A model generated the notes under the pieces. It worked only from the letters and a program-made list of their open reading frames with translations, did no database searches and had not been told where the DNA came from. 64,000 bases of DNA from Megachile rotundata. Its lineage: Eukaryota > Arthropoda > Insecta > Hymenoptera > Megachilidae. This document shows positions 11,101 through 24,585 of the stretch, one piece after another; the stretch's first letter is position 1; each line of letters opens with the position of its first letter. The position numbers were made by a program, and so were the translations under genes. Location of the stretch: contig NW_027473315.1 in the NCBI RefSeq assembly GCF_050947335.1, forward strand, positions 62,001 to 126,000, read 5' to 3'.

Positions 11101-12278
11101 GTGTGATTGTGATTGTATGATTGTGATTGTATGATTGTGATTGTATGTTTGGGATTGTACGAATGTGATTGTATGATTGCGATAGTATGATTGTGATTGT
11201 ATGATTGTGATTGTATGATTGTGATTGTACGATTGTGATTGTATGATTGTGATTGTATGATTGTGATTGTATGATTGTGATTGTATGATTGTGATTGTAT
11301 GATTGTGATTGTATGATTGAGATTGTATGATTGTGATTGTATTATTGTGATTGTATGATTGTGATTGTATGATTGTGATTGTATGATTGTGAATGTATGA
11401 TTGTGATTGTATGATTGTGATTGTATGATTGTGATTGTATGATTGTGATTGTATGATTTGAATTGTATGATTGCGATTGTATCATTGTTTGTGTATGATT
11501 GTGATTGTATGATTGTGATTGTATGATTGTGATTGTATGATTGTGATTGTATGATTGTGATTGTATGATTGTGATTGTATGATTGCGATTGTATGATTGT
11601 GATTGTATGATTGTGATTGTATGATTGTGATTGTATGATTGTGATTGTATGATTGTGATTGTATGATTGTGATTGTATAGTAGTAATTGTACGATTGTCA
11701 TCGTATGATTGTGATTGTATGATTGTTTTCGTATGATTGTGATTGTATAGCAGTAATTGTATGATTGTGATTGTATGATTGTGATTGTATGATTGTGATT
11801 GTATGATTGTTTTTGTATGATTGTGATTGTATAGTAGTAATTGTATGATTGTCATCGTATGATTCTGATTGTATGATTGTTTTCGTATGATTGTGATTGT
11901 ATAGTAGTAATTGTATGATTGTCTTCGTATGATTGTGATCGTATGATTGTGATTGTATGATTGTGATTGTATGATTGTGATTGTATGATTTGAATTGTAT
12001 GATTTGAATTGTATGATTGCGATTGTATCATTGTTTGTGTATGATTGTGATTGTATGATTATGATTGTATGATTGTGATTGCATGATTGTGATTGAATGA
12101 TTGTGATTGTATGATTGTGATTGTACGATTGTGATTGTATGATTGCGATAGTATGATTGTGATTGTATGATTGTGATTGTATGATTGATATTGTATGATT
12201 GTGATTGTATGATTGTGATTGTATGATTGTGATTGTATGATTGAGGTTGTATGATTGCGATAGTATGGTTGTGATTGT
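8121..12278 (+). repeat. Mosaic segment rich in delta and gamma cassettes
   Basis: About 297 units in unbroken register. Delta cassettes lie at 8,121, 10,473, 11,453 and 11,985. Alpha cassettes lie near 9,015, 9,845-9,970, 10,290-10,410, 10,960 and 11,680-11,930. A beta cassette at about 9,170 is followed by gamma cassettes near 9,310 and 9,703. The ATGCTTG marker is at 9,689. Shared runs with 2.1-3.2 kb, 13.2-14.2 kb and 21-24 kb show these cassettes were copied as groups, but I could not define one block with clean ends. Confidence 0.7.
9703..9786 (+). repeat. Gamma cassette (type example)
   Basis: Gamma is six units (84 bp): one ending GATTGC, one ending GATTGA, two consensus units, one starting ACGATTG, and one with TGCGATAGT. 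It recurs throughout the window, commonly right of a beta cassette or the ATGCTTG marker, and often followed by a GTGTTTGT unit. A form with GCGATATT in place of GCGATAGT occurs at about 38,367, 42,735, 45,899, 50,814 and 55,154. Confidence 0.85.
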
Positions 12279-12446
12279 ATGATTGTGATTGTATGATTGT
12301 GATTGTATGATTGTGATTGTATGATTGTGATTGTATGATTGTGATTGTATGATTGTGATTGTATGATTGTGATTGTATGATTGTGATTGTATGATTGTGA
12401 TTGTATGATTGTGATTGTATGATTGTGATTGTATGATTGTGATTGT
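12279..12446 (+). repeat. Longest perfect consensus run noticed (12 units)
   Basis: Twelve consecutive units show no substitution (168 bp), bounded on the left by an ATGGTTG unit at 12,265 and on the right by ATTATTG at 12,447. Other perfect runs are 10 units at 55,592-55,731 and 8 units at 43,621-43,732. That no longer perfect run was noticed shows how evenly variants are spread. Confidence 0.75.
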
Positions 12447-14157
12447 ATTATTGTGATTGTATGATTGTGATTGTATGATTGTGATTGTATGATTGTGAAT
12501 GTATGATTGTGATTGTATGATTGTGATTGTATGATTGTGATTGTATGATAGTGATTGTATGATTGTGATTGTATGATTGTGCTTGTATCATTGCTTTTGT
12601 ATGATTGTGATTGTATGATTGCGATTGTGTGATTGTGATTGTATGATTGGGATGGTATGATTGTGATTGTATGATTGTAATTGTATGATTGTAATTGTAT
12701 GATTGTGATTGCATGATTGTTTTTGTATGATTGTGATTGTATGATTGTGATTGTATGATTGTGATTGCATGATTGTGATTGAATGATTGTGATTGTATGA
12801 TTGTGATTGTACGATTGTGATTGTATGATTGCGATAGTATGATTGTGATTGTATGATTGTGATTGTATGATTGTGATTGTATGATTGTGATTGTATGATT
12901 GTGATTGTATGATTGGTTTTGTATGATTGTGGTTGTATAGTAGTAATTGTATGATTGTCATCGTATGATTGTGATTGTATGATTGTTTTCGTATGATTGT
13001 GATTGTATAGTAGTAATTGTATGATTGTGACTGTATGACTGTGATTGTATGATTGTTTTTGTATGATTGTGATTGTATAGTAGTAATTGTATGATTGTCA
13101 TCGTATGATTCTGATTGTATGACTGTTTTCGTATGATTGTGATTGTATAGTAGTAATTGTATGATTGTCTTCGTATGATTGTGATCGTATGATTGTGATT
13201 GTATGATTGTGATTGTATGATTGTGATTGTATGATTTGAATTGTATGATTTGAATTGTATGATTGCGATTGTATCATTGTTTGTGTATGATTGTGATTGT
13301 ATGATTGTGATTGTATGATTGTGATTGCATGATTGTGATTGAATGATTGTGATTGTATGATTGTGATTGTACGATTGTGATTGTATGATTGCGATAGTAT
13401 GATTGTGATTGTATGATTGTGATTGTATGATTGTGATTGTATGATTGTGATTGTATGATTGTGATTGTATGATTGTGATTGTATGATTGAGGTTGCATGA
13501 TTGTGATTGTATTATTGTGATTGTATGATTGTGATTGTATGATTGTGATTGTATGATTGTGAATGTATGATTGTGATTGTATGATTGTGATTGTATTATT
13601 GTGATTGTATGATTGTGATTGTATGATTGTGCTTGTATCATTGTTTTTGTATGATTGTGATTGTATGATTGCGATTGTGTGATTGTGATTGTATGATTGG
13701 GATGGTATGACTGTGATTGTATGATTGTGATTGTATGATTGTGATTGCATGATTGTGATTGTATGATTGTGATTGTATGCTTGTGATTGTATGATTGTGA
13801 TTGCATGATTGTGATTGAATGATTGTGATTGTATGATTGTGATTGTACGATTGTGATTGTATGATTGCGATAGTATGATTGTGATTGTATGATTGTGTTT
13901 GTATGATTGTGATTGTATGATTGTGATTGTATGATCGTTTTTGTGTGATTGTGATTGTATAGTAGTAATTGTAGGATTGTCATCGTATGATTGTGATTGT
14001 ATGATTGTTTTTGTATGATTGTGATTGTATAGTAGTAATTGTATGATTGTCTTCGTATGATTGTGATCGTATGATTGTGATTGTATGATTGTGATTGTAT
14101 GATTGTGATTGTATGATTGTGATTGTATGATTGTGATTGTATGATTGTGATTGTATC
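12447..14157 (+). repeat. Rearranged relative of block B
   Basis: It shares with 1.3-3.2 kb, at offsets of 11,130-11,186 bp, the GCTTTTG / GTAATTG doublet group (12,590-12,720), delta (13,231), beta with a following ATGACTG unit (13,650-13,715) and ATGCTTG (13,777). Offsets wander by one to four units inside the block, so several small copy-number changes of whole units separate the copies. None changes the 14-bp register. Confidence 0.7.
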
Positions 14158-14784
14158 ATTGTTTTTGTATGATTGTGATTGTATGATTGCGATTGTGTGA
14201 TTGTGATTGTATGATTGGGATGGTATGATTGTGATTGTATGATTGTGATTGTATGATTGTGATTGCATGATTGTGATTGTATGATTGTGATTGTATGATT
14301 GTGATTGCATGATTGTGATTGAATGATTGTGATTGTATGATTGAGATTGTATGATTGAGATTGTATGATTGTGATTGTATTATTGTGATTGTAAGATTGT
14401 GATTGTATGATTGTTTTTGTATGATTGTGATTGTATGATTGCGATTGTGTGATTGTGATTGTATGATTGGGATGGTATGATTGTGATTGTATGATTGTGA
14501 TTGTATGATTGTGATTGCATGATTGTGATTGTATGATTGTGAATGTATGATTATGATTGTATGATTGTGATTGTATGATTGTGATTGTATGGTTGTTTTT
14601 GTATGATTGTGATTGTATAGTAGTAATTGTATGATTGTCATCGTATGATTGTGATTGTATGATTGCTTTTGTATGATTGTGATTGTATAGTAGTAATTGT
14701 ATGATTGTCTTCGTATGATTGTGATCGTATGATTGTGATTGTATGATTGTGATTGTATGATTGTGATTGTATGATTGTGATTGT

Positions 14785-16142
14785 ATCATTGTGATTGTTT
14801 GATTGTGATCATATGATTGTGATTGTATGATTGTGATTGTATGATTGTGATTGTATGATTGTGATTGTATGATTGTGATTGTATGATTGTGATTGTATGA
14901 TTGTGATTGTATGATTGTGATTGTATGATTGTGATTGTATGATTGTTTTTGTGTGATTGTGATTGTATAGCAGTAATTGTAGGATTGTCATCGTATGATT
15001 GTGATTGTATGATTGTTTTTGTATGATTGTGATTGTATAGTAGTAATTGCATGATTGTGATTGTATGATTGTGATTGTATCATTGTGATTGTTTGATTGT
15101 GATCATATGATTGTGATTGTATGATTGTGATTGTATGATTGTGAATGTATGATTGTGATTGTATGATTGTGATTGTATGATTGTGATTGTATGATTGTTT
15201 TTGTGTGATTGTGATTGTATAGTAGTAATTGTAGGATTGTCATCGTATGATTGTGATTGTATGATTGTTTTTGTATGATTGTGATTGTATAGTAGTAATT
15301 GTATGATTGTCTTCGTATGATTGTGATCGTATGATTGTGATTGTATGATTGTGATTGTATGATTGTGATTGTATGATTGTGATTGTATCATTGTGATTGT
15401 TTGATTGTGATCATATGATTGTGATTGAATGATTGTGATTGTATGATTGAGATTGTATGATTGAGATTGTATGATTGTGATTGTATTATTGTGATTGTAA
15501 GATTGTGATTGTATGATTGTTTTTGTATGATTGTGATTGTATGATTGCGATTGTGTGATTGTGATTGTATGATTGGGATGGTATGATTGTGATTGTATGA
15601 TTGTGATTGTATGATTGTGATTGCATGATTGTGATTGTATGATTGTGATTGTATGATTGTGATTGCATGATTGTGATTGAATGATTGTGATTGTATGATT
15701 GAGATTGTATGATTGAGATTGTATGATTGTGATTGTATTATTGTGATTGTAAGATTGTGATTGTATGATTGTTTTTGTATGATTGTGATTGTATGATTGC
15801 GATTGTGTGATTGTGATTGTATGATTGGGATGGTATGATTGTGATTGTATGATTGTGATTGTATGATTGTGATTGCATGATTGTGATTGTATGATTGTGA
15901 ATGTATGATTATGATTGTATGATTGTGATTGTATGATTGTGATTGTATGGTTGTTTTTGTATGATTGTGATTGTATAGTAGTAATTGTATGATTGTCATC
16001 GTATGATTGTGATTGTATGATTGCTTTTGTATGATTGTGATTGTATAGTAGTAATTGTATGATTGTCTTCGTATGATTGTGATCGTATGATTGTGATTGT
16101 ATGATTGTGATTGTATGATTGTGATTGTATGATTGTGATTGT
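14785..16142 (+). repeat. Higher-order copy 1, expanded to 1,358 bp
   Basis: It has the same order of variants as the following copies but is 252 bp (18 units) longer because of an internal tandem duplication in its right half. Epsilon cassettes are at 14,785, 15,079 and 15,387. Confidence 0.88.
15421..15900 (+). repeat. 252-bp internal tandem duplication
   Basis: An 18-unit block is present twice at offset 252. It has GATTGAATG, two successive GAGATTG units, an ATTATTG unit, a GTAAGATTG unit and a beta core. The identity begins about 15,421 (matching 15,673) and ends where 15,901 reads AATGTATG against TTGTATG at 15,649. The other copies of the 1,106-bp repeat carry this block once, so the duplication is younger than the repeat itself or was lost from its neighbours. 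Confidence 0.85.
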
Positions 16143-17248
16143 ATCATTGTGATTGTTTGATTGTGATCATATGATTGTGATTGTATGATTGTGATTGTAT
16201 GATTGTGATTGTATGATTGTGATTGTATGATTGTGATTGTATGATTGTGATTGTATGATTGTGATTGTATGATTGTGATTGTATGATTGTGATTGTATGA
16301 TTGTTTTTGTGTGATTGTGATTGTATAGCAGTAATTGTAGGATTGTCATCGTATGATTGTGATTGTATGATTGTTTTTGTATGATTGTGATTGTATAGTA
16401 GTAATTGCATGATTGTGATTGTATGATTGTGATTGTATCATTGTGATTGTTTGATTGTGATCATATGATTGTGATTGTATGATTGTGATTGTATGATTGT
16501 GAATGTATGATTGTGATTGTATGATTGTGATTGTATGATTGTGATTGTATGATTGTTTTTGTGTGATTGTGATTGTATAGTAGTAATTGTAGGATTGTCA
16601 TCGTATGATTGTGATTGTATGATTGTTTTTGTATGATTGTGATTGTATAGTAGTAATTGTATGATTGTCTTCGTATGATTGTGATCGTATGATTGTGATT
16701 GTATGATTGTGATTGTATGATTGTGATTGTATGATTGTGATTGTATCATTGTGATTGTTTGATTGTGATCATATGATTGTGATTGAATGATTGTGATTGT
16801 ATGATTGAGATTGTATGATTGAGATTGTATGATTGTGATTGTATTATTGTGATTGTAAGATTGTGATTGTATGATTGTTTTTGTATGATTGTGATTGTAT
16901 GATTGCGATTGTGTGATTGTGATTGTATGATTGGGATGGTATGATTGTGATTGTATGATTGTGATTGTATGATTGTGATTGCATGATTGTGATTGTATGA
17001 TTGTGAATGTATGATTATGATTGTATGATTGTGATTGTATGATTGTGATTGTATGGTTGTTTTTGTATGATTGTGATTGTATAGTAGTAATTGTATGATT
17101 GTCATCGTATGATTGTGATTGTATGATTGCTTTTGGATGATTGTGATTGTATAGTAGTAATTGTATGATTGTCTTCGTATGATTGTGATCGTATGATTGT
17201 GATTGTATGATTGTGATTGTATGATTGTGATTGTATGATTGTGATTGT
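16143..17248 (+). repeat. Higher-order copy 2 (1,106 bp)
   Basis: Standard 79-unit copy. Epsilon cassettes are at 16,143, 16,437 and 16,745. It carries the one private substitution noticed in the array, at 17,136. Confidence 0.88.
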
Positions 17249-18354
17249 ATCATTGTGATTGTTTGATTGTGATCATATGATTGTGATTGTATGATTGTGA
17301 TTGTATGATTGTGATTGTATGATTGTGATTGTATGATTGTGATTGTATGATTGTGATTGTATGATTGTGATTGTATGATTGTGATTGTATGATTGTGATT
17401 GTATGATTGTTTTTGTGTGATTGTGATTGTATAGCAGTAATTGTAGGATTGTCATCGTATGATTGTGATTGTATGATTGTTTTTGTATGATTGTGATTGT
17501 ATAGTAGTAATTGCATGATTGTGATTGTATGATTGTGATTGTATCATTGTGATTGTTTGATTGTGATCATATGATTGTGATTGTATGATTGTGATTGTAT
17601 GATTGTGAATGTATGATTGTGATTGTATGATTGTGATTGTATGATTGTGATTGTATGATTGTTTTTGTGTGATTGTGATTGTATAGTAGTAATTGTAGGA
17701 TTGTCATCGTATGATTGTGATTGTATGATTGTTTTTGTATGATTGTGATTGTATAGTAGTAATTGTATGATTGTCTTCGTATGATTGTGATCGTATGATT
17801 GTGATTGTATGATTGTGATTGTATGATTGTGATTGTATGATTGTGATTGTATCATTGTGATTGTTTGATTGTGATCATATGATTGTGATTGAATGATTGT
17901 GATTGTATGATTGAGATTGTATGATTGAGATTGTATGATTGTGATTGTATTATTGTGATTGTAAGATTGTGATTGTATGATTGTTTTTGTATGATTGTGA
18001 TTGTATGATTGCGATTGTGTGATTGTGATTGTATGATTGGGATGGTATGATTGTGATTGTATGATTGTGATTGTATGATTGTGATTGCATGATTGTGATT
18101 GTATGATTGTGAATGTATGATTATGATTGTATGATTGTGATTGTATGATTGTGATTGTATGGTTGTTTTTGTATGATTGTGATTGTATAGTAGTAATTGT
18201 ATGATTGTCATCGTATGATTGTGATTGTATGATTGCTTTTGTATGATTGTGATTGTATAGTAGTAATTGTATGATTGTCTTCGTATGATTGTGATCGTAT
18301 GATTGTGATTGTATGATTGTGATTGTATGATTGTGATTGTATGATTGTGATTGT
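17249..18354 (+). repeat. Higher-order copy 3 (1,106 bp)
   Basis: Standard 79-unit copy. Epsilon cassettes are at 17,249, 17,543 and 17,851, exactly 1,106 bp right of those in copy 2. Confidence 0.88.
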
Positions 18355-18893
18355 ATCATTGTGATTGTTTGATTGTGATCATATGATTGTGATTGTATGA
18401 TTGTGATTGTATGATTGTGATTGTATGATTGTGATTGTATGATTGTGATTGTATGATTGTGATTGTATGATTGTGATTGTATGATTGTGATTGTATGATT
18501 GTGATTGTATGATTGTTTTTGTGTGATTGTGATTGTATAGCAGTAATTGTAGGATTGTCATCGTATGATTGTGATTGTATGATTGTTTTTGTATGATTGT
18601 GATTGTATAGTAGTAATTGCATGATTGTGATTGTATGATTGTGATTGTATCATTGTGATTGTTTGATTGTGATCATATGATTGTGATTGTATGATTGTGA
18701 TTGTATGATTGTGAATGTATGATTGTGATTGTATGATTGTGATTGTATGATTGTGATTGTATGATTGTTTTTGTGTGATTGTGATTGTATAGTAGTAATT
18801 GTAGGATTGTCATCGTATGATTGTGATTGTATGATTGTTTTTGTATGATTGTGATTGTATAGTAGTAATTGTATGATTGTCTTCGTATGATTG
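18355..18893 (+). repeat. Higher-order copy 4, truncated
   Basis: It follows copy 3 from epsilon at 18,355 through epsilon at 18,649 and the alpha pair. It then departs at 18,894, where GTGGTTGT and ATCATTGCGATAG replace GTGATCGT, switching into a block A/B-like arrangement. The switch lies inside an alpha cassette, as expected for recombination between misaligned cassettes. Confidence 0.82.
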
Positions 18894-19954
18894 TGGTTGT
18901 ATGATTGTGATTGTATCATTGCGATAGTATGATTGTGATTGTATGATTGTGATTGTATGATTGTGATTGTATGATTGCGATAGTATGATTGGGATTGTGT
19001 GATTGTGATTGTATGATTGTGATTGTATTATTGTGATTGTATGATTGTGATTGTATGATTGTGATTGTATGATTGTGCTTGTATCATTGCTTTTGTATGA
19101 TTGTGATTGTATGATTGCGATTGTGTGATTGTGATTGTATGATTGGGATGGTATGATTGTGATTGTATGATTGTGATTGTATGATTGTGATTGCATGATT
19201 GTGATTGTATGATTGTGATTGTATGATTGTGATTGCATGATTGTGATTGAATGATTGTGATTGTATGATTGCGATTGTATGATTGAGATTGTATGATTGT
19301 GATTGTATTATTGTGATTGTATGATTGTGATTGTATGATTGTGATTGTATGATTGTGATTGTATGATTGTGAATGTATGATTATGATTGTATGATTGTGA
19401 TTGTATGATTGTGATTGTATGGTTGTTTTTGTATGATTGTGATTGTATAGTAGTAATTGTATGATTGTCATCGTATGATTGTGATTGTATGATTGGTTTT
19501 GTATGATTGTGATTGTATAGTAGTAATTGTATGATTGTCTTCGTATGATTGTGATCGTATGATTGTGATTGTATGATTGTGATTGTATGATTGTGATTGT
19601 ATGATTGTGATTGTATCATTGTGATTGTTTGATTGTGATCATATGATTGTGATTGTATGATTGTGATTGTATGATTGTGATTGTATGATTGTGATTGTAT
19701 GATTGTGATTGTATGATTGTGATTGTATGATTGTGATTGTATGATTGTTTTTGTGTGATTGTGATTGTATAGCAGTAATTGTAGGATTGTCATCGTATGA
19801 TTGTGATTGTATGTTTGTTTTTGTATGATTGTGATTGTATAGTAGTAATTGTATGATTGTGATTGTATGATTGTGATTGTATCATTGTGATTGTTTGATT
19901 GTGATCATATGATTGTGATTGTATGATTGTGATTGTATGATTGTGAATGTATGA
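18894..19954 (+). repeat. Mosaic bridge between the 1,106-bp array and block B copy
   Basis: About 76 units. It starts with the GTGGTTGT / ATCATTGCGATAG arrangement of block A and carries a GCTTTTG-bearing beta cassette near 19,083. It then returns to an epsilon pattern (19,615 and 19,881, 266 bp apart). The segment 18,650-18,919 matches 19,882-20,151 at offset 1,232 bp (88 units). Confidence 0.7.
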
Positions 19955-21994
19955 TTGTGATTGTATGATTGTGATTGTATGATTGTGATTGTATGATTGT
20001 TTTTGTGTGATTGTGATTGTATAGTAGTAATTGTAGGATTGTCACCGTATGATTGTGATTGTATGATTGTTTTTGTATGATTGTGATTGTATAGTAGTAA
20101 TTGTATGATTGTCTTCGTATGATTGTGGTTGTATGATTGTGATTGTATCATTGCGATAGTATGATTGTGATTGTATGATTGTGATTGTATGATTGTGATT
20201 GTATGATTGCGATAGTATGATTGGGATTGTGTGATTGTGATTGTATGATTGTGATTGTATTATTGTGATTGTATGATTGTGATTGTATGATTGTGATTGT
20301 ATGATTGTGCTTGTATCATTGCTTTTGTATGATTGTGATTGTATGATTGCGATTGTGTGATTGTGATTGCATGATTGGGATGGTATGATTGTGATTGTAT
20401 GATTGTAATTGTATGATTGTAATTGTATGATTGTGATTGCATGATTGTTTTTGTATGATTGTGATTGTATGATTGTGATTGTATGATTGTGATTGCATGA
20501 TTGTGATTGAATGATTGTGATTGTATGATTGTGATTGTACGATTGTGATTGTATGATTGCGATAGTATGATTGTGATTGTATGATTGTGATTGTATGATT
20601 GTGATTGTACGATTGTGATTGTATGATTGTGATTGTATGATTGTGATTGTATGATTGTGATTGTATGATTGTGATTGTATGATTGTTTTTGTATGATTGT
20701 GATTGTATAGTAGTAATTGTATGATTGTCATCGTATGATTGTGATTGTATGATTGTTTTCGTATGATTGTGATTGTATAGTAGTAATTGTATGATTGTGA
20801 TTGTATGATTGTGATTGTATGATTGTTTTTGTATGATTGTGATTGTATAGTAGTAATTGTATGATTGTCATCGTATGATTCTGATTGTATGATTGTTTTC
20901 GTATGATTGTGATTGTATAGTAGTAATTGTATGATTGTCTTCGTATGATTGTGATCGTATGATTGTGATTGTATGATTGTGATTGTATGATTGTGATTGT
21001 ATGATTTGAATTGTATGATTTGAATTGTATGATTGCGATTGTATCATTGTTTGTGTATGATTGTGATTGTATGATTGTGATTGTATGATTGTGATTGCAT
21101 GATTGTGATTGAATGATTGTGATTGTATGATTGTGATTGTACGATTGTGATTGTATGATTGCGATAGTATGATTGTGATTGTATGATTGTGATTGTATGA
21201 TTGTGATTGTATGATTGTGATTGTATGATTGTGATTGTATGATTGTGATTGTATGATTGAGGTTGTATGATTGTGATTGTATTATTGTGATTGTATGATT
21301 GTGATTGTATGATTGTGATTGTATGATTGTGAATGTATGATTGTGATTGTATGATTGTGGTTGTATTATTGTGATTGTATGATTGTGATTGTATGATTGT
21401 GATTGTATGATTGTGCTTGTATCATTGTTTTTGTATGATTGTGATTGTATGATTGCGATTGTGTGATTGTGATTGTATGATTGGGATGGTATGACTGTGA
21501 TTGTATGATTGTGATTGTATGATTGTGATTGCATGATTGTGATTGTATGATTGTGATTGTATGCTTGTGATTGTATGATTGTGATTGCATGATTGTGATT
21601 GAATGATTGTGATTGTATGATTGTGATTGTACGATTGTGATTGTATGATTGCGATAGTATGATTGTGATTGTATGATTGTGTTTGTATGATTGTGATTGT
21701 ATGATTGTGATTGTATGATCGTTTTTGTGTGATTGTGATTGTATAGTAGTAATTGTAGGATTGTCATCGTATGATTGTGATTGTATGATTGTTTTTGTAT
21801 GATTGTGATTGTATAGTAGTAATTGTATGATTGTCTTCGTATGATTGTGATCGTATGATTGTGATTGTATGATTGTGATTGTATGATTGTGATTGTATGA
21901 TTGTGATTGTATGATTGTGATTGTATCATTGTTTTTGTATGATTGTGATTGTATGATTGCGATTGTGTGATTGTGATTGTATGATTGGGATTGT
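19955..21994 (+). repeat. Block B second copy
   Basis: Right-hand copy of 1,041-3,080. It shares the rare TCACCG variant (20,042). Private differences include a GATTGCATG before GGGATGG near 20,370 and the three-unit difference near its right end. It leaves the match near 21,985, where GGGATTGTG replaces GGGATGG. Confidence 0.8.
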
Positions 21995-23159
21995 GTGATT
22001 GTGATTGTATGATTGTGATTGTATGATTGAGATTGCATGATTGTGATTGTATTATTGTGATTGTATGATTGTGATTGTATGATTGTGATTGTATGATTGT
22101 GAATGTATGACTGTGATTGTATGATTGTGAATGTGTGATTGTGATTGTATGATTGTTTTTGTATGATTGTGATTGTATAGTAGTAATTGTATGATTGTCA
22201 TCGTATGATTGTGTTTGTATGATTGTTTTCGTATGATTGTGATTGTATAGTAGTAATTGTATGATTGTCTTCGTATGATTGTGATCGTATGATTGTGATT
22301 GTATGATTGTGATTGCATGATTGTGATTGTATCATTGTTTTTGTATGATTGTGATTGTATGATTGCGATTGTGTGATTGTGATTGTATGATTGTGATTGT
22401 ATGATTGTGATTGTATGATTGGGATGGTATGATTGTGATTGTATGATTCTGATTGCATGATTGTGATTGTATGATTGTGATTGTATGATTGTGATTGTAT
22501 GATTGTGATTGTATCATTGTTTTTGTATGATTGTGATTGTATGATTGCGATTGTGTGATTGTGATTGTATGATTGTGATTGTATGATTGTGATTGTATGA
22601 TTGTGATTGTATGATTGTGATTGCATGTTTGTGATTGTATGATTGTGATTGTATGATTGTGATTGTATGATTGTGATTGCATGATTGTGATTGAATGATT
22701 GTGATTGTATGATTGTGATTGTATGATTGTGATTGTATGATTGTGATTGTATGATTGTGAATGTATGATTGTGATTGTATGATTGTGATTGTATGATTGT
22801 GATTGTATTATTGTGATTGTATGATTGTGATTGTATGATTGTGCTTGTATCATTGTTTTTGTATGATTGTGATTGTATGATTGCGATTGTGAGATTGTGA
22901 TTGTATGATTGTGATTGTATGATTGTGATTGTATGATTGTGAATGTATGATTGTGATTGTATGATTGTGATTGTATGATTGTGATTGTATGATTGTTTTT
23001 GTATGATTGTGATTGTATAGTAGTAATTGTATGATTGTCTTCGTATGATTGTGATCGTATGATTGTGATTGTATGATTGTGATTGTATGATTGTGATTGT
23101 ATGATTGTGATTGCATGATTGTGATTGAATGATTGTGATTGTATGATTGTGATTGTATG
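21995..23159 (+). repeat. Mosaic segment resembling 5.3-6.3 kb
   Basis: About 83 units with a TCATCG/TCTTCG alpha pair near 22,170-22,290, beta cores near 22,335 and 22,515, a GCATGTTTG marker near 22,622, and a further alpha at about 22,990. Variant order between 22,040 and 22,900 follows 5,340-6,210 closely but with substitutions, so it is a third, more diverged relative of block C. Confidence 0.65.
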
Positions 23160-24480
23160 ATTGTGATTGCATGATTGTGATTGTATGATTGTGATTGTAT
23201 GCTTGTGATTGTATGATTGTGATTGCATGATTGTGATTGAATGATTGTGATTGTATGATTGTGATTGTACGATTGTGATTGTATGATTGCGATAGTATGA
23301 TTGTGATTGTATGATTGTGTTTGTATGATTGTGATTGTATGATTGTGATTGTATGATCGTTTTTGTGTGATTGTGATTGTATAGTAGTAATTGTAGGATT
23401 GTCATCGTATGATTGTGATTGTATGATTGTTTTTGTATGATTGTGATTGTATAGTAGTAATTGTATGATTGTCTTCGTATGATTGTGATCGTATGATTGT
23501 GATTGTATGATTGTGATTGTATGATTGTGATTGTATGATTGTGATTGTATGATTGTGATTGTATCATTGTTTTTGTATGATTGTGATTGTATGATTGCGA
23601 TTGTGTGATTGTGATTGTATGATTGGGATGGTATGATTGTGATTGTATGATTGTGATTGCATGATTGTGATTGCATGATTGTGATTGTATGATTGTGATT
23701 GTATGATTGTGATTGTATGATTGTGAATGTATGATTGTGATTGTATGATTGTGATTGTATGATTGTGATTGTATGATTGTTTTTGTATGATTGTGATTGT
23801 ATAGTAGTAATTGTATGATTGTCTTCGTATGATTGTGATCGTATGATTGTGATTGTATGATTGTGATTGTATGATTGTGATTGTATGATTGTGATTGCAT
23901 GATTGTGATTGAATGATTGTGATTGTATGATTGTGATTGTATGATTGTGATTGCATGATTGTGATTGTATGATTGTGATTGTATGCTTGTGATTGTATGA
24001 TTGTAATTGCATGATTGTGATTGAATGATTGTGATTGTATGATTGTGATTGTACGATTGTGATTGTATGATTGCGATAGTATGATTGTGATTGTATGATT
24101 GTGTTTGTATGATTGTGATGGTATGATTGTGATTGTATGATCGTTTTTGTGTGATTGTGATTGTATAGTAGTAATTGTAGGATTGTCATCGTATGATTGT
24201 GATTGTATGATTGTTTTTGTATGATTGTGATTGTATAGTAGTAATTGTATGATTGTCTTCGTATGATTGTGATCGTATGATTGTGATTGTATGATTGTGA
24301 TTGTATGATTGTGATTGTATGATTGTGATTGTATGATTGTGATTGTATGATTGTGATTGTATCATTGTTTTTGTATGATTGTGATTGTATGATTGCGATT
24401 GTGTGATTGTGATTGTATGATTGGGATGGTATGATTGTGATTGTATGATTGTGATTGCATGATTGTGATTGCATGATTGT
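23160..24480 (+). repeat. 784-bp tandem duplication
   Basis: A 56-unit block is present twice. ATGCTTG markers at 23,199 and 23,983 are 784 bp apart. The GGGATGG units at 23,625 and 24,423 are 798 bp apart, so the right copy has gained one unit. Private changes in the right copy include GTAATTGC near 24,003 and GTGATGGT near 24,117. The ATGCTTG unit occurs only six times in the window (2647, 9689, 13777, 21561, 23199, 23983), always left of a gamma cassette, and marks one block family. Confidence 0.82.
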
Positions 24481-24570
24481 GATTGTATGATTGTGATTGT
24501 ATGATTGTGATTGCATGATTGTGATTGAATGATTGCGATTGTATGATTGCGATTGTATGATTGAGATTGT

Positions 24571-24585
24571 ATGAGATGTGATTGT
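24571..24585 (+). repeat. 15-bp unit, first loss of register
   Basis: This unit reads ATGAGATGTGATTGT, one base longer than the rest. All 1,755 units to its left are in phase with base 1; units to its right start one base later. No second copy of this particular variant was found. Confidence 0.92.

Larger units (their letters stand above)
14158..18893 (+). repeat. 1,106-bp higher-order repeat array
   Basis: This is a tandem array with a 79-unit period (1,106 bp). It holds a partial tail (14,158-14,784), an expanded copy (14,785-16,142, 1,358 bp), two standard copies (16,143-17,248 and 17,249-18,354) and a partial copy (18,355-18,893) that breaks off at GTGGTTGT. Epsilon cassettes divide each standard copy into 294, 308 and 504 bp. 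Comparing copies I noticed only one private substitution, T to G at 17,136 (TTTTGGATGA). Such near-identity implies recent tandem amplification or active homogenisation. Confidence 0.88.
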
